From positions 4,216,001-4,280,000 of the forward strand of contig NZ_CP129971.1 of the NCBI RefSeq assembly GCF_030503855.1: a stretch of DNA of 64,000 nucleotides, read 5' to 3'. Shown in pieces: positions 28,149 through 36,692 of the stretch. Origin of the DNA: Marivirga salinae (GTDB lineage Bacteria > Bacteroidota > Bacteroidia > Cytophagales > Cyclobacteriaceae). A model generated the notes under the pieces. The model made no database searches and was not told the origin of the DNA. It saw nothing but the letters and a program-made list of their open reading frames with translations. The position numbers and the translations under genes were made by a program. Numbering within the stretch: the stretch's first letter is position 1; each line of letters opens with the position of its first letter.

Positions 28149-28768
28149 TTTATTAAAAAATTTTGCTTTGCATAACTGATAATATCACTTAAATCATGCA
28201 TTCCAAGCTTCGTTCGAATGTTTCGCTTATGAGTTTTAACGGTTTCCAATCCAACAGATAAATAATCTGAGATCTCTAAATTACTGAAGCCTTTTACCAT
28301 CAATAGAATAATTTCCTCCTCTCTGGCAGAAATATTATTCAATTGATTAGAATATTTACTGTAAAATTCCACAATTCTGGGTGAGTAAAAATGCTGCCCT
28401 TTTAAGATTGCATTTATTGCTTCCGATAAATAATCATCATCATCTTTCAATAGGTAGCCATCAATTTGAAGTTCTTTACATTTTTTTATAATTGATAGCT
28501 TTTTATGCATGCTAATGACCAAAACAGGGAGGTTAGGAAAAGATCTCCTTAAACCATTAAAAAAAGTGAATACATCTTCACCAGGAAGTTCAATATCGCA
28601 AATTAATAGATCAAGCTCAGATAGAGTAGATCTATGAGATTGAAATTCAAGAATAGAACCAAAACAATTAACATTTGAATTTTTAAACCCTTGAGAAATA
28701 AGCTCTTCAAGGCCTTTCAGAAATAAGGTGTGATCATCTACTATTGCAAAGTTAAGTGGCTGTTTCAT
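28145..28768 (-). CDS. NarL/FixJ-family response regulator
   Basis: A 207-residue regulator. The receiver domain has the acidic pair in IVDDHT and the phosphoacceptor Asp in LLICDIELPG, with Lys in YLLKDDDD. A LuxR-type helix-turn-helix follows (about 140-200): ISAREEEIILLMVKGFSNLEI then ETVKTHKRNIRTKLGM. It overlaps the 7TMR-DISM kinase gene by four bases and should be phosphorylated by it. The T9SS cargo gene just beyond the kinase is a plausible target; that is inference. Confidence 0.93.
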   Translation of the reverse strand: MKQPLNFAIVDDHTLFLKGLEELISQGFKNSNVNCFGSILEFQSHRSTLSELDLLICDIELPGEDVFTFFNGLRRSFPNLPVLVISMHKKLSIIKKCKELQIDGYLLKDDDDYLSEAINAILKGQHFYSPRIVEFYSKYSNQLNNISAREEEIILLMVKGFSNLEISDYLSVGLETVKTHKRNIRTKLGMHDLSDIISYAKQNFLIK

Positions 28769-28883
28769 GGAGGCACTCGTACATTCTCCATGAAAAGTTA
28801 AATATTATTATAAATTTTCGCAATTAAATCTAATTATTTTTAGACTTATGTAGATATTATATACTTTAGTTACTTAATAAAAT

Positions 28884-29309
28884 TTACTTAAGAACTATCT
28901 TGTGCTCTCCTTCAACATGTTGTATATGGCAACAATCTTTACCTATAACCATTTTATGCTCTACAACATTTTTACCATTAAGCATACCATAGAAAATTAC
29001 TTCATTCCCATCAAAATCTAATACATCCATTTGACCATCAGTAGCTACAGGGTAAATTCCATTATTTGGCTCATACACATCATCAGGGATTTCAATTTTC
29101 TCACCATCAATTTCACTATAAAATTCATCTAGAATAATTGCTTCACCTGCTTTATCTCTAATTTCCAAATTAATAATCCTGAATTCCATAGTACACATGA
29201 TATCAGGATCACATGGGTTATTTTTTTTATCTTGAGTATTAGATTTATTATTATCCTGACAAGTAGCCGCCATTGAAATAAAACAAAATAGTACTAATAG
29301 ATTTTTCAT
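28884..29309 (-). CDS. Small lipoprotein with DCCH motif, copy 2
   Basis: A 141-residue protein with a lipoprotein-like signal (MKNLLVLFCFISMAATC, Cys at 17). It is a paralogue of the next gene upstream: both share MCT/ICT-EF near residue 40, an AIILDEFY/PIVLDDFY block, a GIYPV(A/L)TD block, and VEH(K/Q)MVIG(K/H)DCCH(I/V)Q near the end. The double cysteine plus histidine looks like a metal or disulfide site. I recognise no named family. Its start codon shares one base with the stop of copy 1. Confidence 0.7.
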   Translation of the reverse strand: MKNLLVLFCFISMAATCQDNNKSNTQDKKNNPCDPDIMCTMEFRIINLEIRDKAGEAIILDEFYSEIDGEKIEIPDDVYEPNNGIYPVATDGQMDVLDFDGNEVIFYGMLNGKNVVEHKMVIGKDCCHIQHVEGEHKIVLK

Positions 29310-29731
29310 TATTCTTCGATTACAATTTTATCATCTCCTGCTATTAATTGAACATGACAGCAATCATGTCCAATCACCATTTGGTGCTCTACTATATTAC
29401 GACCACCTTTTTCTCCTACAAAAATCAAAGTAGTTCCTTCTCGCTCTACCTCATCCATTTCAGTATCAGTAAGTACAGGATAAATCCCTGTACCTAATTG
29501 AATATCATTTAACTCATATTCAAATTTTTTCCTGGAATCATAAAAGGTGTAAAAATCATCTAATACTATAGGATCACCTTGTTGATTAGTAATTTCAAGT
29601 GAAATAGTTACAAATTCCTCAGTACAAATTATGTTGCCATCGCAATCGTCCGAATCCAAATTTTCATCTTCACATGAAAAAAACGAAACTGAAAACAACA
29701 CCAATAGTATTTGTAAATAACTGATTTTCAT
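29309..29731 (-). CDS. Small lipoprotein with DCCH motif, copy 1
   Basis: A 140-residue protein with a lipoprotein signal (LFSVSFFSC, Cys at 20) and an acidic mature N-terminus. It is about one-third identical to the following gene across its whole length and shares the NIVEH-MVIG-DCCH signature at about residues 112-127. It begins 17 bases after hisIE, so it may be the tail of the his transcript, although a metabolic link is not obvious. Function unknown. Confidence 0.72.
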   Translation of the reverse strand: MKISYLQILLVLFSVSFFSCEDENLDSDDCDGNIICTEEFVTISLEITNQQGDPIVLDDFYTFYDSRKKFEYELNDIQLGTGIYPVLTDTEMDEVEREGTTLIFVGEKGGRNIVEHQMVIGHDCCHVQLIAGDDKIVIEE

Positions 29732-29748
29732 AACCTTAATTTTCCTTG

Positions 29749-30345
29749 TTAACGGTGTCTATCCTCTAATATTTTCACCACATCCTGTAATTTATAGCCT
29801 TTAGCTTGTAATAAAATCAGATAATGAAATAATAAATCTGCAGATTCATTCAAAAATAATTCCTCATTATCATCTTTGGCTTCAATTACAACCTCAACAG
29901 CTTCCTCTCCTACTTTTTGAGCAATTTTATTGATCCCTTTATCAAATAAACTTTTAACATAAGACTTTTCATCATTTCCATTCTTACGCTCCTCAATAAC
30001 AGCTTCCAGTTGATTAATGAAACCAATGCTTTCATTTTTCTCATCCCAACAAGTGTCAGCACCTGTATGGCAAGTGGGGCCATCTGGCTTAGCTTTAATT
30101 AAAAAGGTGTCCTGATCACAGTCTAAAGAAATATCTACTAAATGGAGATAGTTTGAAGAAGATTCACCTTTCATCCAAAGCCTTTGCTTAGATCTGCTGT
30201 AAAAAGTCACTTTACCAGTTGATTGAGTTTTTTCCAAAGCCTCTTCATTCATATAGCCTAACATTAGGACTTTTCCTGTAATAGAATCTTGAATGATGGC
30301 CGGCAGTAAACCATTTTCACCTTTTGAAAAATCGGGTTTTTGCAT
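29749..30345 (-). CDS. hisIE: Bifunctional HisI/HisE
   Basis: This enzyme performs two early histidine-synthesis steps, removing pyrophosphate from PR-ATP and opening the PR-AMP ring. The 198-residue protein has the cyclohydrolase domain at residues about 1-105, with zinc and magnesium ligands in SLDCDQDTF and PTCHTGADTCW. The pyrophosphohydrolase domain follows (about 110-195), with the EEAVEVVIEAKDDNEE acidic motif. Domain order is the usual I-E fusion. It is the last his gene in the cluster. Confidence 0.97.
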   Translation of the reverse strand: MQKPDFSKGENGLLPAIIQDSITGKVLMLGYMNEEALEKTQSTGKVTFYSRSKQRLWMKGESSSNYLHLVDISLDCDQDTFLIKAKPDGPTCHTGADTCWDEKNESIGFINQLEAVIEERKNGNDEKSYVKSLFDKGINKIAQKVGEEAVEVVIEAKDDNEELFLNESADLLFHYLILLQAKGYKLQDVVKILEDRHR

Positions 30346-30370
30346 AACTAATATTATTAAAATCTAATGA

Positions 30371-31126
30371 TTAGATTCTTGTAGGTATATTTTTACTCTT
30401 TAAAAATGTTTTTAATTCAGGAATTCCAATTTCTTTGAAATGGAATATACTGGCAGCTAAAGCCGCATCAGACTTCCCATTTGTAAAGGTATCACAAAAA
30501 TGTTGCATATTCCCTGCCCCGCCAGAAGCAATCACAGGAACATTCACCAATGATGAGATTTTAGATAATAATTCATCTGCAAAACCGGCTTTAGTACCAT
30601 CATGATCCATTGAGGTTAATAGAATTTCACCTGCGCCTAATTCAACGGCTTTTTGAATCCAAGTTTCGGTCTCTAATTCAGTAGGTTTTGATCCACCATG
30701 CGTATGCACAATATTCTTATCCCCTACTTTTCTGGAATCTACAGCCACCACTATGCACTGTGAGCCAAATTCATTCGCCATGTCTTTAATAATCTGAGGA
30801 TTTCGAACGGCTGCAGAATTAATAGATACCTTATCTGCTCCAGCTGCCAAAAGCACTGAAACATCCTCTACTGTACTAATTCCTCCGCCTACTGTAAATG
30901 GAATATTAATAGCTTCGGCTACTTTTTCAACTAGCTCAACCAAAGTTTTTCTTTTTTCATTAGTGGCGGAAATGTCTAAAAACACTAATTCATCCGCTCC
31001 TTCTTCAGCATAAATTTTAGCCAATTCAACCGGATCACCAGCATCTCTTAACTCCAAAAAATTGACACCTTTCACGGTACGACCATTTTTGATATCCAAA
31101 CAAGGGATTATTCTTTTTGTAAGCAT
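30371..31126 (-). CDS. hisF: Imidazole glycerol phosphate synthase, cyclase subunit
   Basis: HisF uses ammonia from HisH to make imidazole glycerol phosphate. The 251-residue (beta-alpha)8 barrel has catalytic Asp11 in PCLDIKNGR and the second Asp in [14 protein letters not shown]. The phosphate loops GGGIST and ASGGAG are intact. It follows hisA with a one-base gap and is translated together with the hisH and hisA group. Confidence 0.97.
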   Translation of the reverse strand: MLTKRIIPCLDIKNGRTVKGVNFLELRDAGDPVELAKIYAEEGADELVFLDISATNEKRKTLVELVEKVAEAINIPFTVGGGISTVEDVSVLLAAGADKVSINSAAVRNPQIIKDMANEFGSQCIVVAVDSRKVGDKNIVHTHGGSKPTELETETWIQKAVELGAGEILLTSMDHDGTKAGFADELLSKISSLVNVPVIASGGAGNMQHFCDTFTNGKSDAALAASIFHFKEIGIPELKTFLKSKNIPTRI

Positions 31127-31127
31127 A

Positions 31128-31844
31128 TTATTGAAACTGCTTTAATTCTGATAAGTTTATTCTCTTTTCATAAATAGCTTTGCCAACGATAGCACCGTAA
31201 GCCCTCATTTCTTCCAGGATTTGTAAGTCTTTTAAGTTACTTACGCCTCCGCTGGCTATCAATTTAACATCTGGAAACCTATCTAAAATATCTTGGTACA
31301 ATTTATTTGAAGTGCCTTGCAATGCACCATCTTTAGAAACATCAGTGCAAATCACATACTTTAATCCTTTTGCTAAATAATGCTCTAAAAAATCAAAAAT
31401 ATGCTTTTCAGAACTTTCTTGCCAACCGTGGATAGCAATATGCTCTCCTTTTACATCAGCACCCAAAATAATCTTTTCTCCTCCAAATTCTTCAATCCAT
31501 TCGGTAAATAAAGCTTCATTTTTAACGGCAATGCTTCCTCCGGTTATTTGATTTGCACCAGCATCAAATACGGCTTTTAAATCTTCTGTACTTTGAACTC
31601 CTCCACCAAAATCTATGGTTAAATTAGTATTCTCCGAAATGGATTTTAGTACCTCCAAATTCACCACCTTTTTTGCTTTTGCTCCATCTAAATCCACTAA
31701 ATGTAATCTCTGGATTCCAGCTGCTTCAAATTCTTTGGCAACTTCTAAAGGATTATCGTTGTATTCTGTTTTCTGGTTGTAATCCCCTTTGGTAAGGCGG
31801 ACACATTTTCCATCAATGATATCAATGGCTGGTATTATATGCAT
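31128..31844 (-). CDS. hisA: ProFAR isomerase HisA
   Basis: HisA opens the aminoaldose ring of ProFAR by an Amadori rearrangement. The 238-residue barrel has catalytic Asp8 in [13 protein letters not shown] and the second Asp in [15 protein letters not shown]. Phosphate-binding GGGVQST and ASGGVSN are typical. It lies four bases after hisH and one base before hisF. Confidence 0.97.
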   Translation of the reverse strand: MHIIPAIDIIDGKCVRLTKGDYNQKTEYNDNPLEVAKEFEAAGIQRLHLVDLDGAKAKKVVNLEVLKSISENTNLTIDFGGGVQSTEDLKAVFDAGANQITGGSIAVKNEALFTEWIEEFGGEKIILGADVKGEHIAIHGWQESSEKHIFDFLEHYLAKGLKYVICTDVSKDGALQGTSNKLYQDILDRFPDVKLIASGGVSNLKDLQILEEMRAYGAIVGKAIYEKRINLSELKQFQ

Positions 31845-31848
31845 AATC

Positions 31849-32433
31849 TTATAATTCGAATAAAAAATTCTTTAAAAATTGCTCTCCTGCTTCCGCACTT
31901 TTTTCGGGATGTGGCTGAATAGCATAGAAATTGTCCTTATGGAGAACATTACTAAAAGGCAACATATATTCCGTTTGTGAAATCGTTTGATTACATAATT
32001 CAGCGTAGTAGGAATGCACAAAATAGAAATATGCTGGTGATTTTATCCCCTTAAAAATAACATCTTCTGATATACTTCCAGTATTCCATCCCATATGGGG
32101 TACTTTTAATTCATTGGGAAATTTCTTCACTTTAGCATCAAAAATACCTAAGCATTCTGTATCTCCTTCTTCAGAATGACTACATAATAATTGCAAACCT
32201 AAACAAATCCCCAAAAAAGGACCCTCTATGGATTGAATCACTTTATCTAGACCTCTATCCTTCAAATATTTCATGGCAGACATAGCTTCTCCTTGTCCAG
32301 GAAAAATTACTCGATCTGCTGCTAATATCTCATCAGGATTATCCGTTAAATTTCCTTCAATTCCTAATCGCTTTAATGCCAACATTACTGATTTAATATT
32401 GCCCGCATTATATTTTATTATTGCTACTTTCAT
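31849..32433 (-). CDS. hisH: Imidazole glycerol phosphate synthase, glutaminase subunit
   Basis: HisH releases ammonia from glutamine and channels it to HisF. The 194-residue class I amidotransferase has the complete triad: Cys77 in GICLGLQLL, His176 and Glu178 in HPEKSAE. The oxyanion loop FPGQGEA is present. The residues before the His read AIQPHPEKS, where FQFHPEKS is more usual, a minor variation. A DksA-like small gene lies eight bases upstream and probably heads the operon. Confidence 0.97.
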   Translation of the reverse strand: MKVAIIKYNAGNIKSVMLALKRLGIEGNLTDNPDEILAADRVIFPGQGEAMSAMKYLKDRGLDKVIQSIEGPFLGICLGLQLLCSHSEEGDTECLGIFDAKVKKFPNELKVPHMGWNTGSISEDVIFKGIKSPAYFYFVHSYYAELCNQTISQTEYMLPFSNVLHKDNFYAIQPHPEKSAEAGEQFLKNFLFEL

Positions 32434-32441
32434 TTATTGTA

Positions 32442-32741
32442 TTATATATTAGCGCATTTAATAAATCTTGAACTAGAGGGTATCAAAAGTAATCTATTGA
32501 TATTGATTTCATTATCGCACCTAGAACAATTGCCGAATTTAGGAGAATCATAAAGTGAAAGCCACCTATGCAAACCATTTAATTCGCTCTCAGTCTTTTG
32601 AATTTGAGATTCACTGATCGCTTTATTGTTAATATAATCCATTCGACTCAATCTACCTACAGCATTATCCAGACCTTTAGGCTTACTTGCTTCTCTTAGT
32701 TCCTTTATGGAAGCTTTAAATTCTATTAATTTAGCTTCCAT
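32442..32741 (-). CDS. DksA/TraR-like protein with incomplete zinc finger
   Basis: A 99-residue helical protein whose second half follows the DksA/TraR C4 zinc-finger pattern: FGNCSRCDNEININRLLLIPSSS then RFIKCANI. Only three of the four cysteines are present, because Phe occupies the first position of the second CxxC pair, and the protein ends four residues later. DksA proteins bind the RNA polymerase secondary channel with ppGpp; an acidic coiled-coil tip is not evident here. It lies eight bases before hisH, as the first gene of the his group. It may be a genuine small regulator or a decaying one. Confidence 0.65.
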   Translation of the reverse strand: MEAKLIEFKASIKELREASKPKGLDNAVGRLSRMDYINNKAISESQIQKTESELNGLHRWLSLYDSPKFGNCSRCDNEININRLLLIPSSSRFIKCANI

Positions 32742-32946
32742 CTTTTCCTTTAATTACAATTTCTCTTCTTCAGTCATAACACTGTTTTCATCACTAAAAA
32801 ATGCAAGTTACTAATTGTATTCTTAACCTTTGATAATATTATGATGAAGCTCAAAATTTTATTTTTAATAGGTAAGAACCATTTATATGTATCTACGTTT
32901 AATGTTTATACATACATTTTTAAACGAACTTAATAAATAAACAATT

Positions 32947-33471
32947 ATGGCAACTAAATGGAATATTGATCCAACTCACAGTGAAGTGCAATTCAAAGTT
33001 AAGCACTTAGTAATCTCAACCGTAACAGGACAGTTTAATAAATTTGAAGGGAGCTTAGAATCAGATAATGAAGATTTTGATGGTGCAAAAGCTGAATTTA
33101 AATTAGAGGCCGCTAGTGTTGATACCAACGTTTCAGATAGAGATAACCATCTGAAATCAGCTGAGTTCTTTGATGCTGAAAAATTTCCACACATTAAATT
33201 CACTAATGGGAAACTAACAAAGTCAGGCGATAACTATAAATTAATGGGAGACTTAACCATTAAAGATAATACTAAATCGATCACACTTGATGTAGAATAT
33301 GGCGGATCAATGGTTGACGGATATGGTCAAAACAAAGCTGGTTTTGAAATTACAGGAAAAATCAACAGAAAAGAATTTGGTTTGACATGGAATGCTGTAA
33401 CCGAAGCTGGCGGAGTAGTAGTTGGCGATGATGTTAAATTAATATTGAACGTACAAGTAACACAATCATAA
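32947..33471 (+). CDS. YceI-family lipid-binding protein
   Basis: A 174-residue protein of the YceI family, lipocalin-like barrels that bind isoprenoid or fatty lipids. Signatures: WNIDPTHSEVQFKVKHLVIS at the start, VDTNVSDRDNHLKSAEFFD in the middle and INRKEFGLTWN near the end. No signal peptide is visible, so this copy is likely cytoplasmic, as many Bacteroidota YceI proteins are. A strong terminator follows within ten bases. Confidence 0.93.
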   Translation: MATKWNIDPTHSEVQFKVKHLVISTVTGQFNKFEGSLESDNEDFDGAKAEFKLEAASVDTNVSDRDNHLKSAEFFDAEKFPHIKFTNGKLTKSGDNYKLMGDLTIKDNTKSITLDVEYGGSMVDGYGQNKAGFEITGKINRKEFGLTWNAVTEAGGVVVGDDVKLILNVQVTQS

Positions 33472-33480
33472 AAATAAAAA

Positions 33481-33501
33481 GGGCTGGTTTAAAACCAGCC
33501 C
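33481..33501. terminator. Bidirectional terminator
   Basis: Ten-base arms GGGCTGGTTT and AAACCAGCCC, with AAAAA before and TTTTT after, between the convergent YceI and barrel-protein genes. It should work on both strands. Confidence 0.9.
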
Positions 33502-33510
33502 TTTTTATTT

Positions 33511-34464
33511 TTATCTTCTTCGGTTTCTATTAAAGAGACCACCACCTCTTCGACCTCTTTTAGGCTTAATATTATATCTTTTCCCACCAGGGCTAAATAT
33601 TCTATTTAATAGCGCACCTTGAATATAAAATTCAGCTTTAACATTAAAAGTCATATAATAATCATCACTTTCAGGATTCCCTCTTACGTTATCTCGGCTG
33701 GTCCCGTTGGGATCCGATAGAGCAGCTGCAATGGCCTCTTCATCGCTATTTTGCCAATCAAATTGGTCTAAATCAGGATAACCTCTTCCACTTACATCAT
33801 CTAAATAATCAGTAAATGTAATTCTACCAGTAACCTCTGCTGTAACATCAAGAAAACTTGTGACTTTAACTCTTACACCAGCACCAACTGGAATAACCAT
33901 AGCAAAACGATCATATGTGTTAGGTCTTTCAGTTTGATATTGACGTAATGAAACCATTTCTCCTGCCCTTGGCACAGCTCTTAGTGTATCACCTGCTTGA
34001 TTTCTTAAAAACTCAGGAACCTCTGCTCGGGGATCAAACAAAAGCACCCCTATTCCAGCAGATACATATGGATTTATAAATTTCCTTTGTGTAAATCGAT
34101 TCGGTACACCAAATAAGCTAATTGTTGTAAAAGCCGATAACTCCAAATTATTAGAAACAAATGACAACCCACGAGAACGTGTATTTAATTCTGGATCTAA
34201 ATTAGCATCATCACCCGAAAGTTGAAAAGCCATTAAATTTACTCCTACATTAATTCTGTCGGCTACCCGATATTGCAACCCTCCTACAATATTTAATTTT
34301 GTATCAAAATAAGAACCCGGATTTGTTAAATCCCCTAACATATGAGCATAGCCTACACCACCAGTAGCCATCCATTTCCTACTTATTCTACTTGAATAGA
34401 AACTTTGCGCGACAATATCTTGCACAAATAATATTAAAATCGATATGATGAGGAGCTTCTTCAT
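33511..34464 (-). CDS. Outer-membrane beta-barrel protein (DUF6089-like)
   Basis: A 317-residue protein with a signal peptide (ending DIVAQ, residue 20), then alternating amphipathic strands (GVGYAHMLGDL, GGLQYRVADRINVGVNL, PVGAGVRVKVTSFLDVTAEV). This suggests an eight-stranded barrel related to DUF6089 porin-like proteins of Bacteroidota. The last 20 residues are strikingly basic and glycine-rich (GKRYNIKPKRGRRGG then FNRNRRR), unusual for a barrel C-terminus. Function unknown. Confidence 0.78.
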   Translation of the reverse strand: MKKLLIISILILFVQDIVAQSFYSSRISRKWMATGGVGYAHMLGDLTNPGSYFDTKLNIVGGLQYRVADRINVGVNLMAFQLSGDDANLDPELNTRSRGLSFVSNNLELSAFTTISLFGVPNRFTQRKFINPYVSAGIGVLLFDPRAEVPEFLRNQAGDTLRAVPRAGEMVSLRQYQTERPNTYDRFAMVIPVGAGVRVKVTSFLDVTAEVTGRITFTDYLDDVSGRGYPDLDQFDWQNSDEEAIAAALSDPNGTSRDNVRGNPESDDYYMTFNVKAEFYIQGALLNRIFSPGGKRYNIKPKRGRRGGGLFNRNRRR

Positions 34465-34623
34465 AAAATTCTTCCAATAACAAATATAAATATTTTTTTA
34501 GAATATATCATAAAGGATAGACTTTATCCTGATAAATTTAAAAAACTTAAAAATTTTCAAGCATTCAAAGCTTTTTGTTCTATTTAATAGATACAAATCA
34601 ATTGAATTTTTGTTTTTTTGAAT

Positions 34624-35511
34624 ATGTTAAAACTAGCTGCTATTGACATTGGTTCCAATGCTATTAGAATACAATTAACCAGAGTAACGCTTTATCAAGG
34701 GAATATTACATTTAAAAGACTTGAGTATGTTCGTTTCCCGCTAAGATTGGGACAAGATGTTTTCACAACAGGAAGAATAAGCGAACAATCTAAAATCAAA
34801 TTTCTTAAATTAATGCAGGCCTTTAAGATTCTCATAGACCTTTATGAGGTTGATGATTATATGGGCTGTGCTACTTCTGCCATGCGTGAAGCCGAAAATG
34901 GGAGATATTTAATTGATCAAGTGAAAGCAGAGTTAGATTTAGAAATCGACATTATAGATGGTAACAAGGAAGCTTATATGATCAATAAAGCCATATTTCC
35001 TTATATGGATGAAAAAGCTTATTTGCATATTGATGTTGGGGGCGGAAGTACTGAATTCAATTTTTATCAAAATAATGAAAAACTCTTATCAAGGTCATTT
35101 CGAATTGGCTCGGTAAGGCACTTGGAAACCGATAGTAGCCACCATATGTGGGATGAAATGAGGAACTGGATCGAGCAAAAAGTGATTAAAAAATCAGTTA
35201 AAATTCATGCTATTGGAACTGGTGGAAACATTAATAAAGTAAAGGATTTAGCAAGAAAAAAAGCGGGGAAACCCATTAGCTTAAATAAAGTTAAGGAAAT
35301 TCAAAAGTATATTAAAGGATTTGACATGGAGGAAAGGATCAATAAACTACAATTAAATCCTGATAGGGCTGATGTTATCATTCCCGCCTTGGATATCTAC
35401 ATTAATGCTATGGCTTGGTCAAAATCACCAAGTATAATTGTGCCGGACAGTGGGCTTAAAGATGGGATTATGCAGGTGTTATTTGAGCGGAATAAAGAGA
35501 TATTAAAATGA
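34624..35511 (+). CDS. Ppx/GppA-family phosphatase
   Basis: A 295-residue sugar-kinase-fold protein of the exopolyphosphatase/pppGpp phosphatase family. Motifs are AAIDIGSNAIR (phosphate 1), YMGCATSAMREAENG, HIDVGGGSTEF (phosphate 2) and HAIGTGGNINK. I use the ATG at 34624; a TTG six bases upstream is possible. The protein has only the N-terminal two domains and no HD-like C-terminal domain, so it is a short form as in Aquifex Ppx. Which substrate it uses cannot be told. Confidence 0.9.
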   Translation: MLKLAAIDIGSNAIRIQLTRVTLYQGNITFKRLEYVRFPLRLGQDVFTTGRISEQSKIKFLKLMQAFKILIDLYEVDDYMGCATSAMREAENGRYLIDQVKAELDLEIDIIDGNKEAYMINKAIFPYMDEKAYLHIDVGGGSTEFNFYQNNEKLLSRSFRIGSVRHLETDSSHHMWDEMRNWIEQKVIKKSVKIHAIGTGGNINKVKDLARKKAGKPISLNKVKEIQKYIKGFDMEERINKLQLNPDRADVIIPALDIYINAMAWSKSPSIIVPDSGLKDGIMQVLFERNKEILK

Positions 35512-35512
35512 T

Positions 35513-35998
35513 CTATTTAGCAGCAACAGCCTCCACCTCAACCAATAATTCTGGACGAGCTAATTTATAAACACCTATTGTAGAACGTGCTACTTTATTA
35601 GGGTTTTCTTCATTATTGAAATACTCCCCATAAGCTTTAAACCAAGCATCCCAATCAATTTCACCAGTTTCATTAGGCGCTAAGTAAACTCGTAAGAAGA
35701 ACACATCTTCCATTTTGTACCCTTCTGCTTCAATAATTTCTTTTATTCTCTTTAAAGCGCCTATACTTTGTTGATATGTATTTCCATATTTAGACATGTC
35801 TCCTGACGGGGCATCAGGATTTAATACCTCACTTACTAATCCTGATGTATAGAAAATATCTTTTCCTTCAGGTATAAAAACACCCTTTAAAATGCTGGAA
35901 TCAGTCCGGTCAATTCTTCTGATTTCTTTAGATTCTTTATCCTTTTGGCAAGAAAACGATATTAAAGCCACTAAGATTAAAACAATGCTATTTTTCAT
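35513..35998 (-). CDS. RidA-family lipoprotein
   Basis: RidA proteins normally are about 130-residue cytosolic enamine/imine deaminases. This 161-residue form has an N-terminal lipoprotein signal (lipobox ISFSC, Cys17) and then a RidA-like fold, with IFYTSGLVSE, YGNTYQQSIGALKRIKEIIE and ELLVEVEAVAAK. The catalytic Arg expected in the IxRVYL region reads FFLRVYLAP, so Arg is present. Extracytoplasmic placement is unusual for this family. Its start lies 11 bases inside the end of the preceding barrel gene, so the two are coupled. Confidence 0.8.
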   Translation of the reverse strand: MKNSIVLILVALISFSCQKDKESKEIRRIDRTDSSILKGVFIPEGKDIFYTSGLVSEVLNPDAPSGDMSKYGNTYQQSIGALKRIKEIIEAEGYKMEDVFFLRVYLAPNETGEIDWDAWFKAYGEYFNNEENPNKVARSTIGVYKLARPELLVEVEAVAAK

Positions 35999-36671
35999 AA
36001 TCAGAATTTTTAAGAGTGAAACGTTTTATAATGGATAGCTGAAGTATAAAAAGATTATCATTATTATCTGGATTTCCGAAATTGGAAATATTATCTAAAT
36101 AATCAGTTTGAGGATTTAGAAATCCAGTTCTCAGATGAATACCAAAATCATTAGGTAAGAAATAGTAAGCATTAAATGTGGTAGGCAACAGAACCGTAAA
36201 ATTAGAATATTCTTCACCCTGAGCACGACTATCAAGTTGATTGGCTAAGTTATTATTATCTCTATCGTAAACTGCAAACCTCATGAATCCAAAACCTTGA
36301 GACAAGTAAATTGAGTAATTAGGCTTCTTGAGAATGTGGAAACTTGGTTCTATATGTAGCGACTGATAATTTGTTCTAGCAAAGTCATTGAGTTGAAATT
36401 CACTTTGATCGAAGAAGCGGACTTCTCTATTCTCGGATTGCACCTCTCCTGCACTGAACCAAATCCCAACATTTAGCCACCGGTTTGGGGTAAATTGCAT
36501 AAAAGCCGATAGCTGAACTCCTGGCTTTTTGTAAGTAGGCTCTAAATCTGTTTTGGGAATACTAGATCCAAAGCTAATCCCTGCAAATTTTGTGAAAGTG
36601 GAATCTTGTCCAGAAACAGAAAAAGCAAGCAGGAAACATATAAAAGTCAATATTCCTGCTTGCTTTCTCAT
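35988..36671 (-). CDS. Hypothetical secreted barrel-like protein
   Basis: A 227-residue protein with a signal peptide (cleavage near VSGQ, residue 22). The mature sequence has amphipathic strands ending in aromatic residues (VQLSAFMQFTPNRWLNVGIWF, YSIYLSQGFGFMRFAVY), which fits a small outer-membrane barrel. No named family is recognised. It overlaps the RidA lipoprotein gene by 11 bases and may supply it with an outer-membrane partner, which is inference. Confidence 0.65.
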   Translation of the reverse strand: MRKQAGILTFICFLLAFSVSGQDSTFTKFAGISFGSSIPKTDLEPTYKKPGVQLSAFMQFTPNRWLNVGIWFSAGEVQSENREVRFFDQSEFQLNDFARTNYQSLHIEPSFHILKKPNYSIYLSQGFGFMRFAVYDRDNNNLANQLDSRAQGEEYSNFTVLLPTTFNAYYFLPNDFGIHLRTGFLNPQTDYLDNISNFGNPDNNDNLFILQLSIIKRFTLKNSDYEK

Positions 36672-36692
36672 ATAATATGAATTATGTTTTAT

